Virus record (IMG/VR): IMGVR_UViG_3300031772_000159
Location: 1-33,764 of that record
Length of the DNA stretch: 33,764 nt
Direction: 5' to 3' (one strand)
Source of the DNA: a virus
Shown piece by piece: positions 7,767-15,468 of the stretch (positions within the stretch are counted from its first letter, which is position 1; the number at the start of each line of letters is the position of its first letter). Both the position numbers and the translations under genes were made by a program. The notes under the pieces were generated by a model. It was not told the origin of the DNA. It made no database searches and saw nothing but the letters and a program-made list of their open reading frames with translations.

Positions 7767-8643
7767 ACCAGTCGGTATATGTTGTATACGGGATCACCTT
7801 ACCTTCCGCTCTGCGCTGGTCTTTGATGTCCTCTAGGCCTACAATTTGGGTTATGGTTGTGCATCTGCAATTGATCACTTCGGCAGCATCTCCGGTCTGA
7901 TCACCAGGGTACATAAGCCCATTTCCGAACGGCTCATCAAGGTCACGTTCCTGCCCGTCCAATTCAGCGTGAGTATCCCGGGTGCGCTGGTCCAGTGTAG
8001 CCAACCATATCTTTTTAAGCGGTAGCCCTTTAGACTCCGCATGCTCCATGGATTCCATCCGCGCCTTGTTCATTATCCGTGTGGTTTCTGTGCGTACTAT
8101 TCTGGTGGCATTGTTCGCGTTTTTCTCCAGGTCAGCCTTGACCTTTGCTGACATCTTAGGCACGGATAGTCCCTGCATTACACCTTGCACCAATGAGGAC
8201 CGGATATTCCTAACTACAGCGTCACGGTTGTTATCAATGGCAATCTTGTCGAGTGGCGTTAATAGCCCCTCAACAATAGCCTTCCGTGGTAGTAACCCAT
8301 AGCCTAGCTTTACCTGGGCCGTGGTCTCTAGCGCAAACGCCGTATTGTAGTAGTTAACATCATACACATCCAGCAAGTAGCTTTCAATCTGCTTGTCTTT
8401 CAACTTACTCAATGTGTATAACTCTGCCTCTATTGACTTCTGCAATGTCACCATACGGTTATACTTTGCCATCTCTACGGGGTCAATGCTCCCATCAACC
8501 CCATAGTTTACAACGGCATCAGCTAACTGGCTTACAATGGTTTTATAGGCCACTGTGTATTGCTTTGTCAGGTCTGCGATAAACTGTTTTTCTTTTGCCT
8601 CGGTGATCTTAGTGGCGCGCTCTAATTTTTGCTCTATACCCAT
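7738..8643 (-). CDS. Minor head protein, MuF-like
   Basis: A 301-aa protein with the C-terminal phage Mu gpF-like domain. The diagnostic segments are RTETTRIMNKAR (184-195), then TLDQRTRDTHAELDGQ (217-232), then AAEVINCRC (253-261). The family (SPP1 gp7-like) is a minor head component that binds the portal and is ejected or affects DNA exit. It follows the portal gene as expected, with the 77-aa gene between. The N-terminal 170 residues are mainly helical. No toxin or ADP-ribosyltransferase domain is fused at its end. Confidence 0.9.
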   Translation of the reverse strand: MGIEQKLERATKITEAKEKQFIADLTKQYTVAYKTIVSQLADAVVNYGVDGSIDPVEMAKYNRMVTLQKSIEAELYTLSKLKDKQIESYLLDVYDVNYYNTAFALETTAQVKLGYGLLPRKAIVEGLLTPLDKIAIDNNRDAVVRNIRSSLVQGVMQGLSVPKMSAKVKADLEKNANNATRIVRTETTRIMNKARMESMEHAESKGLPLKKIWLATLDQRTRDTHAELDGQERDLDEPFGNGLMYPGDQTGDAAEVINCRCTTITQIVGLEDIKDQRRAEGKVIPYTTYTDWYANRVLESN

Positions 8644-8644
8644 A

Positions 8645-8878
8645 TCAAGAACCTGCTAAAGTGATTTGCCCCCATACAGAGTTAGTAACACCGTCTTTAA
8701 GTGCGGTACAGATATAGGGCACTCCTGCGGTTGTAACAAACGTCTGGCCCAGGTAATCACCTTGTACTACCCCGTTAGGATTAGCTGCTCCGGTCTTGCC
8801 TAGGGTGGCAAAGTTGTCTCTGACATCTGGAGCCTCATAAACCCATTCTGAATTAATGCTGATTTCTTTAATTGGCAT
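8645..8878 (-). CDS. Small virion-type beta module protein (77 aa)
   Basis: This short protein carries the segment NPNGVVQGDYLGQTFVTTAGVPYICTA then VTNSVWGQI. It is a recurring beta module (PNGVV...G..GQ...DT...YI..G.T...W) in phage fibre and head-fibre proteins. Here it stands alone between portal and MuF-like genes. It probably decorates the head or neck. ATG 8878 is preceded by GGAGGTGTAAC and lies next to the portal stop, so it is co-expressed with the portal. Confidence 0.6.
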   Translation of the reverse strand: MPIKEISINSEWVYEAPDVRDNFATLGKTGAANPNGVVQGDYLGQTFVTTAGVPYICTALKDGVTNSVWGQITLAGS

Positions 8879-8879
8879 G

Positions 8880-10265
8880 TTACACCTCCTCAGGAATAGT
8901 TATAGGGTTAGCCTCATTCTGTTCTTCAATCCGCTCCAATTCCAGTTCGATATCATCAACTAACGGATGGTTTTCAAGCAACGTTGTATCACTGATTACG
9001 CCTTTCTGCTTTACCAATGTCTCCATCATTTCAATCTGGTTGATAATCATGGTGCGGTCAAACACTGGTACGATATCCTGATAAACTGTCTTTCCGGTGC
9101 GACTATGCCACTCGTTGACAAAGTATAGCAAATCCTCAAACCACTCTTCGATCATGCCCTCATACTCGGATGCTTTCAGGTCAAGCCCGGCGTATCGGCT
9201 CTTAATCACAACGTTGGTAATGTTGCCTTCGCCGGTCTGCCCCACGTCAACGCCCATTCCAAATTTGAATATAGCGTCATTCGCAAGTGCCAGGAACTTT
9301 TCACGGGCTTCAACTGGAATCTCAATGGTTTCTGCTTTCGCTTCCCCACCTTCGCCCACCTTAAGCGCACGGAATTGCTTCACATCGTTCAGGAACTCAT
9401 CAATGTTCTGGCCCTGGTAGTTTTTTAGAATCCAATATACATCTTGGAAATCGTCAATGTTGTTAGCAAAATCCGATGCGGTGATATCCCATATGTCAAT
9501 CCACCGTTTAACTGTCCGAAGCTGGTTGAAGTGCTGCTCATTGAACCAGAGCGGAATGAAAGGAACTTTGCCCCATGACTGAGCCTTTGTCCCGGTAACG
9601 TTTCCATTTACGCTGCTGGTAGTGGTGATATGCGGTGCGGGATTGTATGGTTCTTCAATGCCCTCGTAGCACATCCGGTAGGCGTTGGAGTTGTGGCCCG
9701 TCTCAATGTAGTATGTCACCTGATAAGCGTCCCACACTTCAACCTTACGCACTGCTACAGTCTTACCACCCGCCATTACCTCAGTGCCATAAAACCGGAT
9801 CACATAATCAATGATACTGTTATCATCCGGGTTATTAATCCAGATTATCTGCTCAGCTGGCATCCGCTTAAACGTCAGTTTGCCATCCTTGATATACGGA
9901 TGGAGCCATGATACCCCTTTAGCTCCAGCCTCGTCTGAGCAGGACTTAGCCAGCTTATCAAATTTAGGCCCAAGCGTGCGCATAAGGTCAGTAACGTCCA
10001 TGTCCGTCTGATACGTTACGCCGTTGCCCAGCAGATAGTTTGTCAGTTGCTTGACCAATAGCCGATTATACAAGCTACCTAGCTGATGGTTAGCCCGAAA
10101 CGGATCATCAACAATTCCATTTTTACTGGTCTTGCACGTTTTGCGTCTGCTCATAATGGCAGTGTTATCACCGTCAAAGTACCGCTGTCCATCAGTCATC
10201 CACTGGTAAAAGTCGGACCCCGTGAATGACTCGATGTACGTTTTAATCTGTTTACCGTCCATCAT
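8880..10265 (-). CDS. Portal protein (SPP1 gp6-like)
   Basis: A 461-aa protein matching the SPP1-type portal family. The N-terminus has a helix and then DFYQWMTDGQRYFDGDN, the segment ANHQLGSLYNRLLVKQLTNYLLGNGVTY (the phage portal signature near residues 58-85), GVSWLHPYI, and FIPLWFNEQ; the C-terminal part has TNVVIKSRYAGLDLKASEYEG and the stem helices. It forms the dodecameric DNA channel and docking site for terminase. The ATG overlaps the upstream 69-aa gene by four bases. Confidence 0.93.
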   Translation of the reverse strand: MMDGKQIKTYIESFTGSDFYQWMTDGQRYFDGDNTAIMSRRKTCKTSKNGIVDDPFRANHQLGSLYNRLLVKQLTNYLLGNGVTYQTDMDVTDLMRTLGPKFDKLAKSCSDEAGAKGVSWLHPYIKDGKLTFKRMPAEQIIWINNPDDNSIIDYVIRFYGTEVMAGGKTVAVRKVEVWDAYQVTYYIETGHNSNAYRMCYEGIEEPYNPAPHITTTSSVNGNVTGTKAQSWGKVPFIPLWFNEQHFNQLRTVKRWIDIWDITASDFANNIDDFQDVYWILKNYQGQNIDEFLNDVKQFRALKVGEGGEAKAETIEIPVEAREKFLALANDAIFKFGMGVDVGQTGEGNITNVVIKSRYAGLDLKASEYEGMIEEWFEDLLYFVNEWHSRTGKTVYQDIVPVFDRTMIINQIEMMETLVKQKGVISDTTLLENHPLVDDIELELERIEEQNEANPITIPEEV

Positions 10266-10471
10266 TCACCTTCCGTAGCTGTGATTTTCCATTCTGCACT
10301 TTCCATCAGTACCAGTGCCTTTTTCTGGCTCAGCATGGTGCATTCAATGTCATCCACTCCAAGGCTGGCGAATTGGACGTCATCCAGCACCGCTTGCGTA
10401 CTGTCCACGCTGACCCGTGTTGTGCCGGATAATCCTGGTATATCAGCTGTGTTAACTATCATGTAATACAT
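10262..10471 (-). CDS. Small hypothetical protein (69 aa) before the portal
   Basis: I chose ATG 10471 because TAGGAGGAACCC stands directly upstream; an in-frame extension further upstream has no ribosome site. The product begins MYYMIVNTADIPGLSGTTRVSVDS and ends KKALVLMESAEWKITATEGE. It looks like a small beta/alpha protein. Its stop overlaps the portal start (ATGA). I know no family for it. The operon position suggests a virion or assembly accessory. Confidence 0.65.
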   Translation of the reverse strand: MYYMIVNTADIPGLSGTTRVSVDSTQAVLDDVQFASLGVDDIECTMLSQKKALVLMESAEWKITATEGE

Positions 10472-10481
10472 TGGGTTCCTC

Positions 10482-11798
10482 CTACACTCTTGGCATTGAA
10501 TATCTTGAAGCCACATTGTTATAAATTGATTTGCATTCTGCGCCTGACAGCGTTTTATTCATTGGTTGAAACTCTGCTACACGAACGTTGTTAAATGCGT
10601 TTATCAGGTAGTTACAAGCCAATACAATCCGGTTAAACTTGCGTGAACCGTTTGTAAGCGCAGATCCTAACGTTATAGCCGAACCGTTACGGCTGATTCC
10701 TGCTTTTTTAGTTACAGGGTCATATGTGCATGTAATCCCATACCATGTATCAAGCGCATTGGTTGCCGTTATGGTTGCCACGCTGGTTCCGCTCGTTGAG
10801 TCTTGTACCGTGAAAGTTACCGCTGTAGCCGATATTGCCAAGTCACCGCAAAGCGTTGTTCCTGCGTCCGACAACTGAAACAACCTATGAGGCGAAGCAA
10901 ACGCTCCTTTAGCCTGATACACTCCAAACACACTGAATGCACTTTGCGCTCCTCTAATGTCAGTTGCGCTGTTGTGTATTAGATAGTCATTAACCCCATC
11001 AAACAGATAATCCGTTGGATACCGTGTCTCCTGCCCACCTGTGGCATCGTATGCTAGGTTTACAAGGTGTGGGTGTCGGTTCTGACCGGATACATCGGGC
11101 CAGTAGTAACGGCGTTGACCGGATACAATCGGGTTAATCACAACGTTCCGTGTGCCGTTCCAGAAGGTCGTCCCGGCGTAGGTCAGCATGTCGCTGAACT
11201 CTGTGGCTGTGGGTTCGTTTAGTGGGAGCGGGTTTGAGAGATCGATGCACATGACTTCTTGCACTTCCATTACTTTGCCGTTTGCGGTTGCGGTATCAGC
11301 GTAATAAGAACCAATTACAGGCCCACATGTTGCGCCGGTACTATTATTTAGTGTCATAATAATTTGCTTTGAATATACGGTATTTATAACTGGGTTGGTC
11401 TGCAAAGTATACTCAACAGATAAGTCGACCCCAGCTGTGTTTTTCATCTGCGCTTTTACAGATGTGCATAACGCATTTGTGACCTTGAATTTCAGCGTCA
11501 AAATAACCACTTTTCCAATTACAGGAGCAAAAGAACAAATCGTTCTGGAGCGCGGGTTGACTCCCGTACCATCCCCAGTTATCAAAATAGTATTATTCAA
11601 CGCAGAAATAGTAGAACCCCCGTAAGCGGTCCACCCCGTAGTCCCATTACTGAAATCCCCATTCGTCACCCCATTTGTCATCGGCACGGCGTAGTCTCCA
11701 AGATATCGACCGGAGTAGGCTGCTAGTAGGGAGGGCGATAGATTGGACGGTACTAAAGGCTTGATGTTTGATCCTGCGTATTTATGTATCAGTTCCAC
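10482..11798 (-). CDS. LamG / concanavalin-like virion lectin
   Basis: A 438-aa protein in two parts. Residues about 42-190 resemble a carbohydrate-binding jelly-roll (GVTNGDFSNGTTGWTAYGG..., the usual start of CBM4/9-type modules in phage proteins). Residues about 260-435 form a LamG-like laminin/pentraxin fold (YLFDGVNDYLI..., SAFSVFGVYQAKG..., WYGITCTYDP, the final VRVAEFQPMNKTLS). It lies between terminase and portal, an unusual place for a lectin. It is probably displayed on the virion surface (head decoration or whisker) and could bind host or environmental glycans. The start is GTG 11798 with GGGGTGATGAT upstream. Confidence 0.72.
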   Translation of the reverse strand: MELIHKYAGSNIKPLVPSNLSPSLLAAYSGRYLGDYAVPMTNGVTNGDFSNGTTGWTAYGGSTISALNNTILITGDGTGVNPRSRTICSFAPVIGKVVILTLKFKVTNALCTSVKAQMKNTAGVDLSVEYTLQTNPVINTVYSKQIIMTLNNSTGATCGPVIGSYYADTATANGKVMEVQEVMCIDLSNPLPLNEPTATEFSDMLTYAGTTFWNGTRNVVINPIVSGQRRYYWPDVSGQNRHPHLVNLAYDATGGQETRYPTDYLFDGVNDYLIHNSATDIRGAQSAFSVFGVYQAKGAFASPHRLFQLSDAGTTLCGDLAISATAVTFTVQDSTSGTSVATITATNALDTWYGITCTYDPVTKKAGISRNGSAITLGSALTNGSRKFNRIVLACNYLINAFNNVRVAEFQPMNKTLSGAECKSIYNNVASRYSMPRV

Positions 11799-11802
11799 AT
11801 CA

Positions 11803-12153
11803 TCACCCCTTTGTTACTACTTTGATTGTCCTTGCTGCGGTCTGTGTTGTTGGTGTGCCTACCGAGCCTGTTCGGATCTTCATGAACTTCCATGGAAACA
11901 TACTTGCCAGCACAGTAGACAGGCTTACAGCTCTGGAAGCTGCGTGGGTTACTGTTACCTCAACCCCGGTATCATCGTACAATGGCACATAAGTACCACC
12001 CAGTGTATCACACACCGCAAACGTGATTGATGTACCATCCATAGCTGCTGGCATTACTAGCCCAATAGCGTCCACTGCTCCAATTTCGATAGCACCCGAT
12101 AAACTTGTACTAATCGCAATCACTGCATCATTAACCGTTGTCACCTTGCTCAT
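11803..12153 (-). CDS. Probable structural protein (116 aa)
   Basis: A beta-rich 116-aa protein (AIEIGAVDAIGLVMPAAMDGTSITFAVCDTLGGTYVPLYD...) started at ATG 12153 after CCAAGGAGGGACAAC. The FxxxDTLGGTYxPLYDDxGxEVTVT segment recurs in small phage proteins found beside head or fibre genes. It lies four bases before the lectin gene, so the two are probably made together and may form a complex on the capsid. No catalytic motif and no membrane segment are visible. Confidence 0.55.
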   Translation of the reverse strand: MSKVTTVNDAVIAISTSLSGAIEIGAVDAIGLVMPAAMDGTSITFAVCDTLGGTYVPLYDDTGVEVTVTHAASRAVSLSTVLASMFPWKFMKIRTGSVGTPTTQTAARTIKVVTKG

Positions 12154-12169
12154 GTTGTCCCTCCTTGGG

Positions 12170-12457
12170 CTACCAGCCCCATGTATTTGATTTCATGTCT
12201 GATTCCATTCCATATCTCACAGCGGTTATGCTGTGGTCATCTTTATCTTGTAGCCTTGGGAGTGGATTCCCGTCCTTGTCAACGGCATAATCAATTGACT
12301 CAAACTCTCTAGCCACATTAGGACACCGCTCCGGGTCAATGATAATCTCGTCCAGATCATCCAACCACTTTTCCCCGTGTTCCACTGAGCCTGGGCCTTT
12401 CTTGGCTGATAATGCTCTGATAGCACATGATTGTAATTCTGCAACGGATCTTGGTTC
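12170..12457 (-). CDS. terL: Terminase large subunit, exon 2 (C-terminal nuclease part)
   Basis: This 95-residue piece continues exon 1 exactly: exon 1 ends ...VICDGA and exon 2 begins EPRSVAELQS, restoring the DxAEPxSxxEL nuclease motif of the large terminase. It also carries the last acidic motif, RLQDKDDHSITAVRYG (protein residues 388-403). On its own it has no start of its own except a chance ATG formed at the intron end. The ligated gene encodes 415 aa. Confidence 0.88.
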   Translation of the reverse strand, partial: EPRSVAELQSCAIRALSAKKGPGSVEHGEKWLDDLDEIIIDPERCPNVAREFESIDYAVDKDGNPLPRLQDKDDHSITAVRYGMESDMKSNTWGW

Positions 12458-13331
12458 CATTGTATTCCATAACGTTCGCTACTCGTTATGCGCTTTCGCT
12501 GCTCATAGTTTCCTATGAGATTAGACTATATCTTAGCCTTTAGGCTCCCGATGTTTCCACCCGCTTGGGTGTACTCTACTCACTTTTTCCCTTCGGTTTC
12601 TTTCGCGGGAAAGTTTTCGATAGTCGTTGAACTATTTCCTCTTTGGTTTTGAATGTATAGCTAAATACCCTTTTTTTATGTGTTTTCTCTTCACCTCTGG
12701 CAACCGCAAACAAATGACCTTGATTGTAACCATCCGCTTCTGCTTCGACCCCACCAAAGTATATCTTTTTAAGATTACCAGATGTATCATAACAGAATAT
12801 TTTCTTTGTTAGCGAATGGTCATTGTTTTCTTTTGGCGTAACCCATTCAAGGTTTTTGTAGTTATTGTTTTGCCTATTGCCATCAATGTGATTCACATGT
12901 GGTTTGGATTCTTCGTTTTTAACATATGCGGAAGCAACTATACGGTGCAACCTTAACGTGCTCATTTTACCGCCAATCTTCATAAGATAAGCGTACATGT
13001 AACCGCCAGTTTTAGGCACGGATTTTTTTATCCGTCTTTTGCCTTTAGTGGTAGAGCCGTAATTGCCGTAACTGTAAACCGTTCCGCATTTGCCGATGTA
13101 ATAAATAGGCATTACATCTTCGTATCCAGGTATTTCGCATATTTTCTTCATTGTATCACCTCCATAGTTATTATACCATGAATGCGACACACTTGGAACC
13201 ATTGAGTAATAGCTGCTGATTGCCCAATCCTGTTAATTTTCAAACCTTCACGCTTATCTTTTGGATTACGTTGTGGTTTAACAGGCTCTAAGGGGTTCCC
13301 AGCAATTAATCGGGTTAGGAGCCAAACATTT
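12458..13331 (-). other. Group I self-splicing intron in terL (874 nt)
   Basis: The 5' exon end GGAGCT pairs with the internal guide GGCTCC (P1) with the required U-G wobble at the splice site. GTTT just before the guide can pair with the 3' exon GAAC (P10). The intron ends in G (12458). Core elements are visible in order: P4/P5 region AATTGCTGGGAACCCC (13284-13307), GGGCAATCAGCAGC (13212-13225), R element GTTCAACGACTATCG (12618-12632), S element AAGATATAGTC (12524-12534; GACTAT/ATAGTC forms P7), and P9-type hairpins, one with a GAAA tetraloop (CTCATAG/CTATGAG). The insertion is in phase 0 and removal restores TerL. Confidence 0.93.
12576..13151 (-). CDS. Intron-encoded HNH homing endonuclease
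   Basis: A 191-aa protein with N-terminal IPGYEDV...YYIGKCGTVYSYGNYG (NUMOD4-like), HNH core LHRIVASAYV (68-77) and HVNHIDGNRQNNNYKNLEWVTPKENN (85-110), and a C-terminal NUMOD1-like DNA-binding part (KKIFCYDTSGNLKKIYFGG...). It cuts intronless terL alleles to spread the intron. I chose ATG 13151 because GGAGGTGATACA precedes it. A TATAAT hexamer lies at 13170-13175, but the -35 is poor. The 3' end of the gene overlaps the intron R element, so coding and RNA folding share sequence. Confidence 0.92.
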   Translation of the reverse strand: MKKICEIPGYEDVMPIYYIGKCGTVYSYGNYGSTTKGKRRIKKSVPKTGGYMYAYLMKIGGKMSTLRLHRIVASAYVKNEESKPHVNHIDGNRQNNNYKNLEWVTPKENNDHSLTKKIFCYDTSGNLKKIYFGGVEAEADGYNQGHLFAVARGEEKTHKKRVFSYTFKTKEEIVQRLSKTFPRKKPKGKSE

Positions 13332-14291
13332 AGCTCCATCACAGATTACATTTGCATCGTGCCAGTTCCGGTCCTTAATACGTTGTGCCATGTCCGTATT
13401 GGATATCTTGACACCGTACAGTTCACCGAATATATACAGCTTGCTGCGTGTATGGTCATAGTGCATCCGAACAAATGCTGAAGGGTCCACACTATAACCG
13501 AAGTCCATTCCTTGGCGTATGTTGTCGAACGCCTTGCACTCATCGTCTGTTATGGCACGGAATACTAGGTTGTCGAATGGTACTACCCCAGATCCGGTTG
13601 GTTCCCCAAGATACTCCCACCGATACCGCTGTTCGTTTCGTTCTCTGGTATCCTCTATCTCGTCAAGTAATTGCTTTGATAGGTGCGGATTGTCCCTGTA
13701 GTCTGACTGATGCACATAGGTATTGGCCGGTATAAACTGTGTTTCATATTTCTTGTTAAGCCAGTGGGTGCGTCTTTTCGGTGGGTTATATGATAAAAAG
13801 ACCTTGTAATCCATGCCATCTTTCAACTCTGCTCTTACGATAGAGTTAACAATTGTGGTTACATCGTCCTCTGACCTAAACTCAGCCACTTCCTCAATCC
13901 ACACATCAGCAATCGGATAATCAGCTGTCTTAATCGACTTGATTTTATGCGGATCATCAGCACCGTAAAACAGTATCTTTGTATTAGTAGGCGTGTATAT
14001 CAGTTCAAGAGGGCTCAACTTCTGCCTCCAAAACTGGCCTACCCCCAGGTAATCAATAGCCCACTTCAGCTGCTCAAATGTACTCTTTGCGTTGTACTTC
14101 TCCCACCGTCTGATTGCTATCCCATGGGACTTGTGCCTCATACGCCGTAGTATCATATCGATAGCTATGTGCGTTGACTTGCTAGAGCCACGTCCACCCT
14201 TTAAGACGTAATACAGATACGGATTTTTTATTGCTCCGTGGAATCCATGGAAAGCTGGCAATAGTTTATCACTTAGCTTTACGCTTATCAT
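13332..14291 (-). CDS. terL: Terminase large subunit, exon 1 (ATPase and first nuclease motif)
   Basis: The 320 residues before the intron hold the packaging ATPase: Walker A GGRGSSKST (32-40), Walker B IADVWIEE (127-134), coupling motif LSYNPP (166-171), and the start of the RNase H-like nuclease, GMDFGYSVDPSA with Asp263, and VICDGA with Asp318. Without splicing translation would run 18 codons into the intron (KCLAPNPINCW...) and stop at 13278, giving a protein lacking the last nuclease motif. The start overlaps the small terminase stop by four bases. Confidence 0.93.
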
Positions 14292-14662
14292 TTTACATCA
14301 TCCACAATCTGCACGGATACAGATGCCGTAACGTTGACGTTATCTGTAAACAGCTTCAAATACTTACCTAGCATTTCAAGCGACTTGTTAGCCCCTGCCT
14401 GATCAAACGTATCATCAGCCATACAACGTTCAGCAACGCTTTTAAATCCGTTTAGAACGTATTCTGCGGTGATTTGAGCATTATCTGATAGCTTCGCAAG
14501 TCTTTTATTAACTTCTGCCTGTATATTAACATTCGTTAACAGCCTAGAAGCTAATTGTGCAGCTGTTTTTTGAGAGTACCCAGCCCTGACAGCAGCAGCT
14601 GCTGCATTTTTATCAATCATATACTCATCGATAAAAGCACTCTGCTTTGGCGTGAGTTTCAT
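14288..14662 (-). CDS. terS: Terminase small subunit
   Basis: A 124-aa protein with the Terminase_2 / SPP1 gp1 type N-terminal helix-turn-helix: MKLTPKQSAFIDEYMIDKNAAAAAVRAGYSQKTAAQLASRLLTN, the KQxxFxxEYxxDxNxxxAAxRAGYS motif. The remaining helices form the oligomer core. It binds the packaging start site and hands DNA to TerL. The SPP1-like portal, MuF and terminase set suggests headful (pac) packaging, which agrees with a circularly permuted assembly. Confidence 0.92.
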   Translation of the reverse strand: MKLTPKQSAFIDEYMIDKNAAAAAVRAGYSQKTAAQLASRLLTNVNIQAEVNKRLAKLSDNAQITAEYVLNGFKSVAERCMADDTFDQAGANKSLEMLGKYLKLFTDNVNVTASVSVQIVDDVK

Positions 14663-14675
14663 TTGTAACCACTCC

Positions 14676-14840
14676 TTATAGTTTGCATCCGCAAATGGGA
14701 CACTGTTTAGATTTCATCATCCAGTAAGCCAGATAAAAGATACCACCGATCCCTGTTATGCACCAGAGCAGAAACCAGATCCAGCTGAATTTCTTTTGTG
14801 GTACTACGTCACGCTTACACAGTGGACAGTATGCCGTCAT
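14676..14840 (-). CDS. Small membrane protein with split zinc ribbon (54 aa)
   Basis: The product has CPLC near the N-terminus (residues 5-8), a hydrophobic segment (about 18-41, FSWIWFLLWCITGIGGIFYLAY), and CPICGC (47-52). This CxxC-membrane-CxxC order resembles LITAF-like or zinc-ribbon small membrane proteins known in phages and Firmicutes. GAAGGGGAAGAA precedes ATG 14840 and the gene overlaps its upstream neighbour by ATGA. Role unknown; it could affect the host envelope early in late expression. Confidence 0.75.
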   Translation of the reverse strand: MTAYCPLCKRDVVPQKKFSWIWFLLWCITGIGGIFYLAYWMMKSKQCPICGCKL

Positions 14841-14971
14841 TTCTTCCCCTTCTTTCTGCGCTTCAAAGCCTTATTCAGCGCCTCTCTTATTTGCGCGTCA
14901 CTCTCAGCGTCTTTCGTTGGTGCGTATATCTTCAGTAGGTTAGACGCAAATGTAGCCTGTTTAAGATTCAT
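14837..14971 (-). CDS. Small basic hypothetical protein (44 aa)
   Basis: First gene of the late block: MNLKQATFASNLLKIYAP followed by a helix and a very basic end (ALKRRKKGKK). It has a good ribosome site (AGGAGGTATAGAAG before ATG 14971) and ATGA coupling to the next gene. The basic tail suggests nucleic acid binding, but nothing more can be said. It sits directly downstream of the long structured leader, so its start is the first one the leader could control. Confidence 0.7.
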   Translation of the reverse strand: MNLKQATFASNLLKIYAPTKDAESDAQIREALNKALKRRKKGKK

Positions 14972-15039
14972 CTCTTCTATACCTCCTGGGAATAGTTTAT
15001 CACAGAATCAATAACTATGCACATACCGTGGGTTTATAG

Positions 15040-15420
15040 CGTTCAATAAACACAGTGTTTTCACTTATATACTCGATAGATTGGAGTGAGCGAAGGACAC
15101 AGTTCACCCTGACCACAAGCTAATATCTAGCTGTGCAGTCAAGGTGGTTATACTCAATGAGTTATCGCTCACTCGGTACACCTGTGTTGTCCATACCTAA
15201 ACCCTATAGATGATAACCAGTCCTATCACCAGTGTTTAAGCCCCAGGGTTGCCCCTCTGATCCCTCGTACCCTACCGTCTCCCGTAGTCGGTTCCGTTTT
15301 GGTCATCGGCGTAACACAGGTAATACCTCACAAAACGTGCCTGTTCTTTGTGCGTTGGGACAGTGACCCTTATACGTTTTTAAAGTGGGTACGGCATCCA
15401 CTGTAATCATATTAAATTTA
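15040..15420 (-). ncRNA. Structured leader or non-coding RNA upstream of the terminase genes
   Basis: About 590 bases (14972-15561) hold no gene in an otherwise packed genome. On the minus strand several stems form. The strongest is GAGTGAGCGA/TCGCTCACTC (15174-15165 with 15093-15084), enclosing a short ACTC/GAGT hairpin and a long coaxial arm made of CACCTTGAC/GTCAGGGTG plus CACAGCTA/TAGCTTGTG. Others are AGGG-GCAA-CCCT (15256-15245, GNRA loop) and GGTGATA/TATCATC (15230-15209). Two of these need G-U pairs on the minus strand where the plus strand would have C-A mismatches, so the RNA is most likely minus. The segment at 15188-15180 can also pair with 15321-15313 or 15102-15095. Confidence 0.55.
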
Positions 15421-15468
15421 CACAACCATTTTATAGCAAAGCTAACACAACCACAACGCCAGATATCT

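Noticed and set aside
13170-13175. TATAAT before the HNH gene as a promoter
   Set aside because: The -35 region 16-18 bases upstream is poor, and the sequence is inside the intron where structural constraints also apply.
13278-13331. Extra 18 codons at the end of terminase exon 1 (KCLAPNPINCW...)
   Set aside because: These are intron bases read through the 5' splice site; the sequence is unlike terminase and the intron boundary is clear.
12170-13331. Intein in the large terminase
   Set aside because: The insert has stops in the host frame, its own ribosome site for the HNH gene, and no intein N- or C-terminal splicing motifs; group I features explain it.
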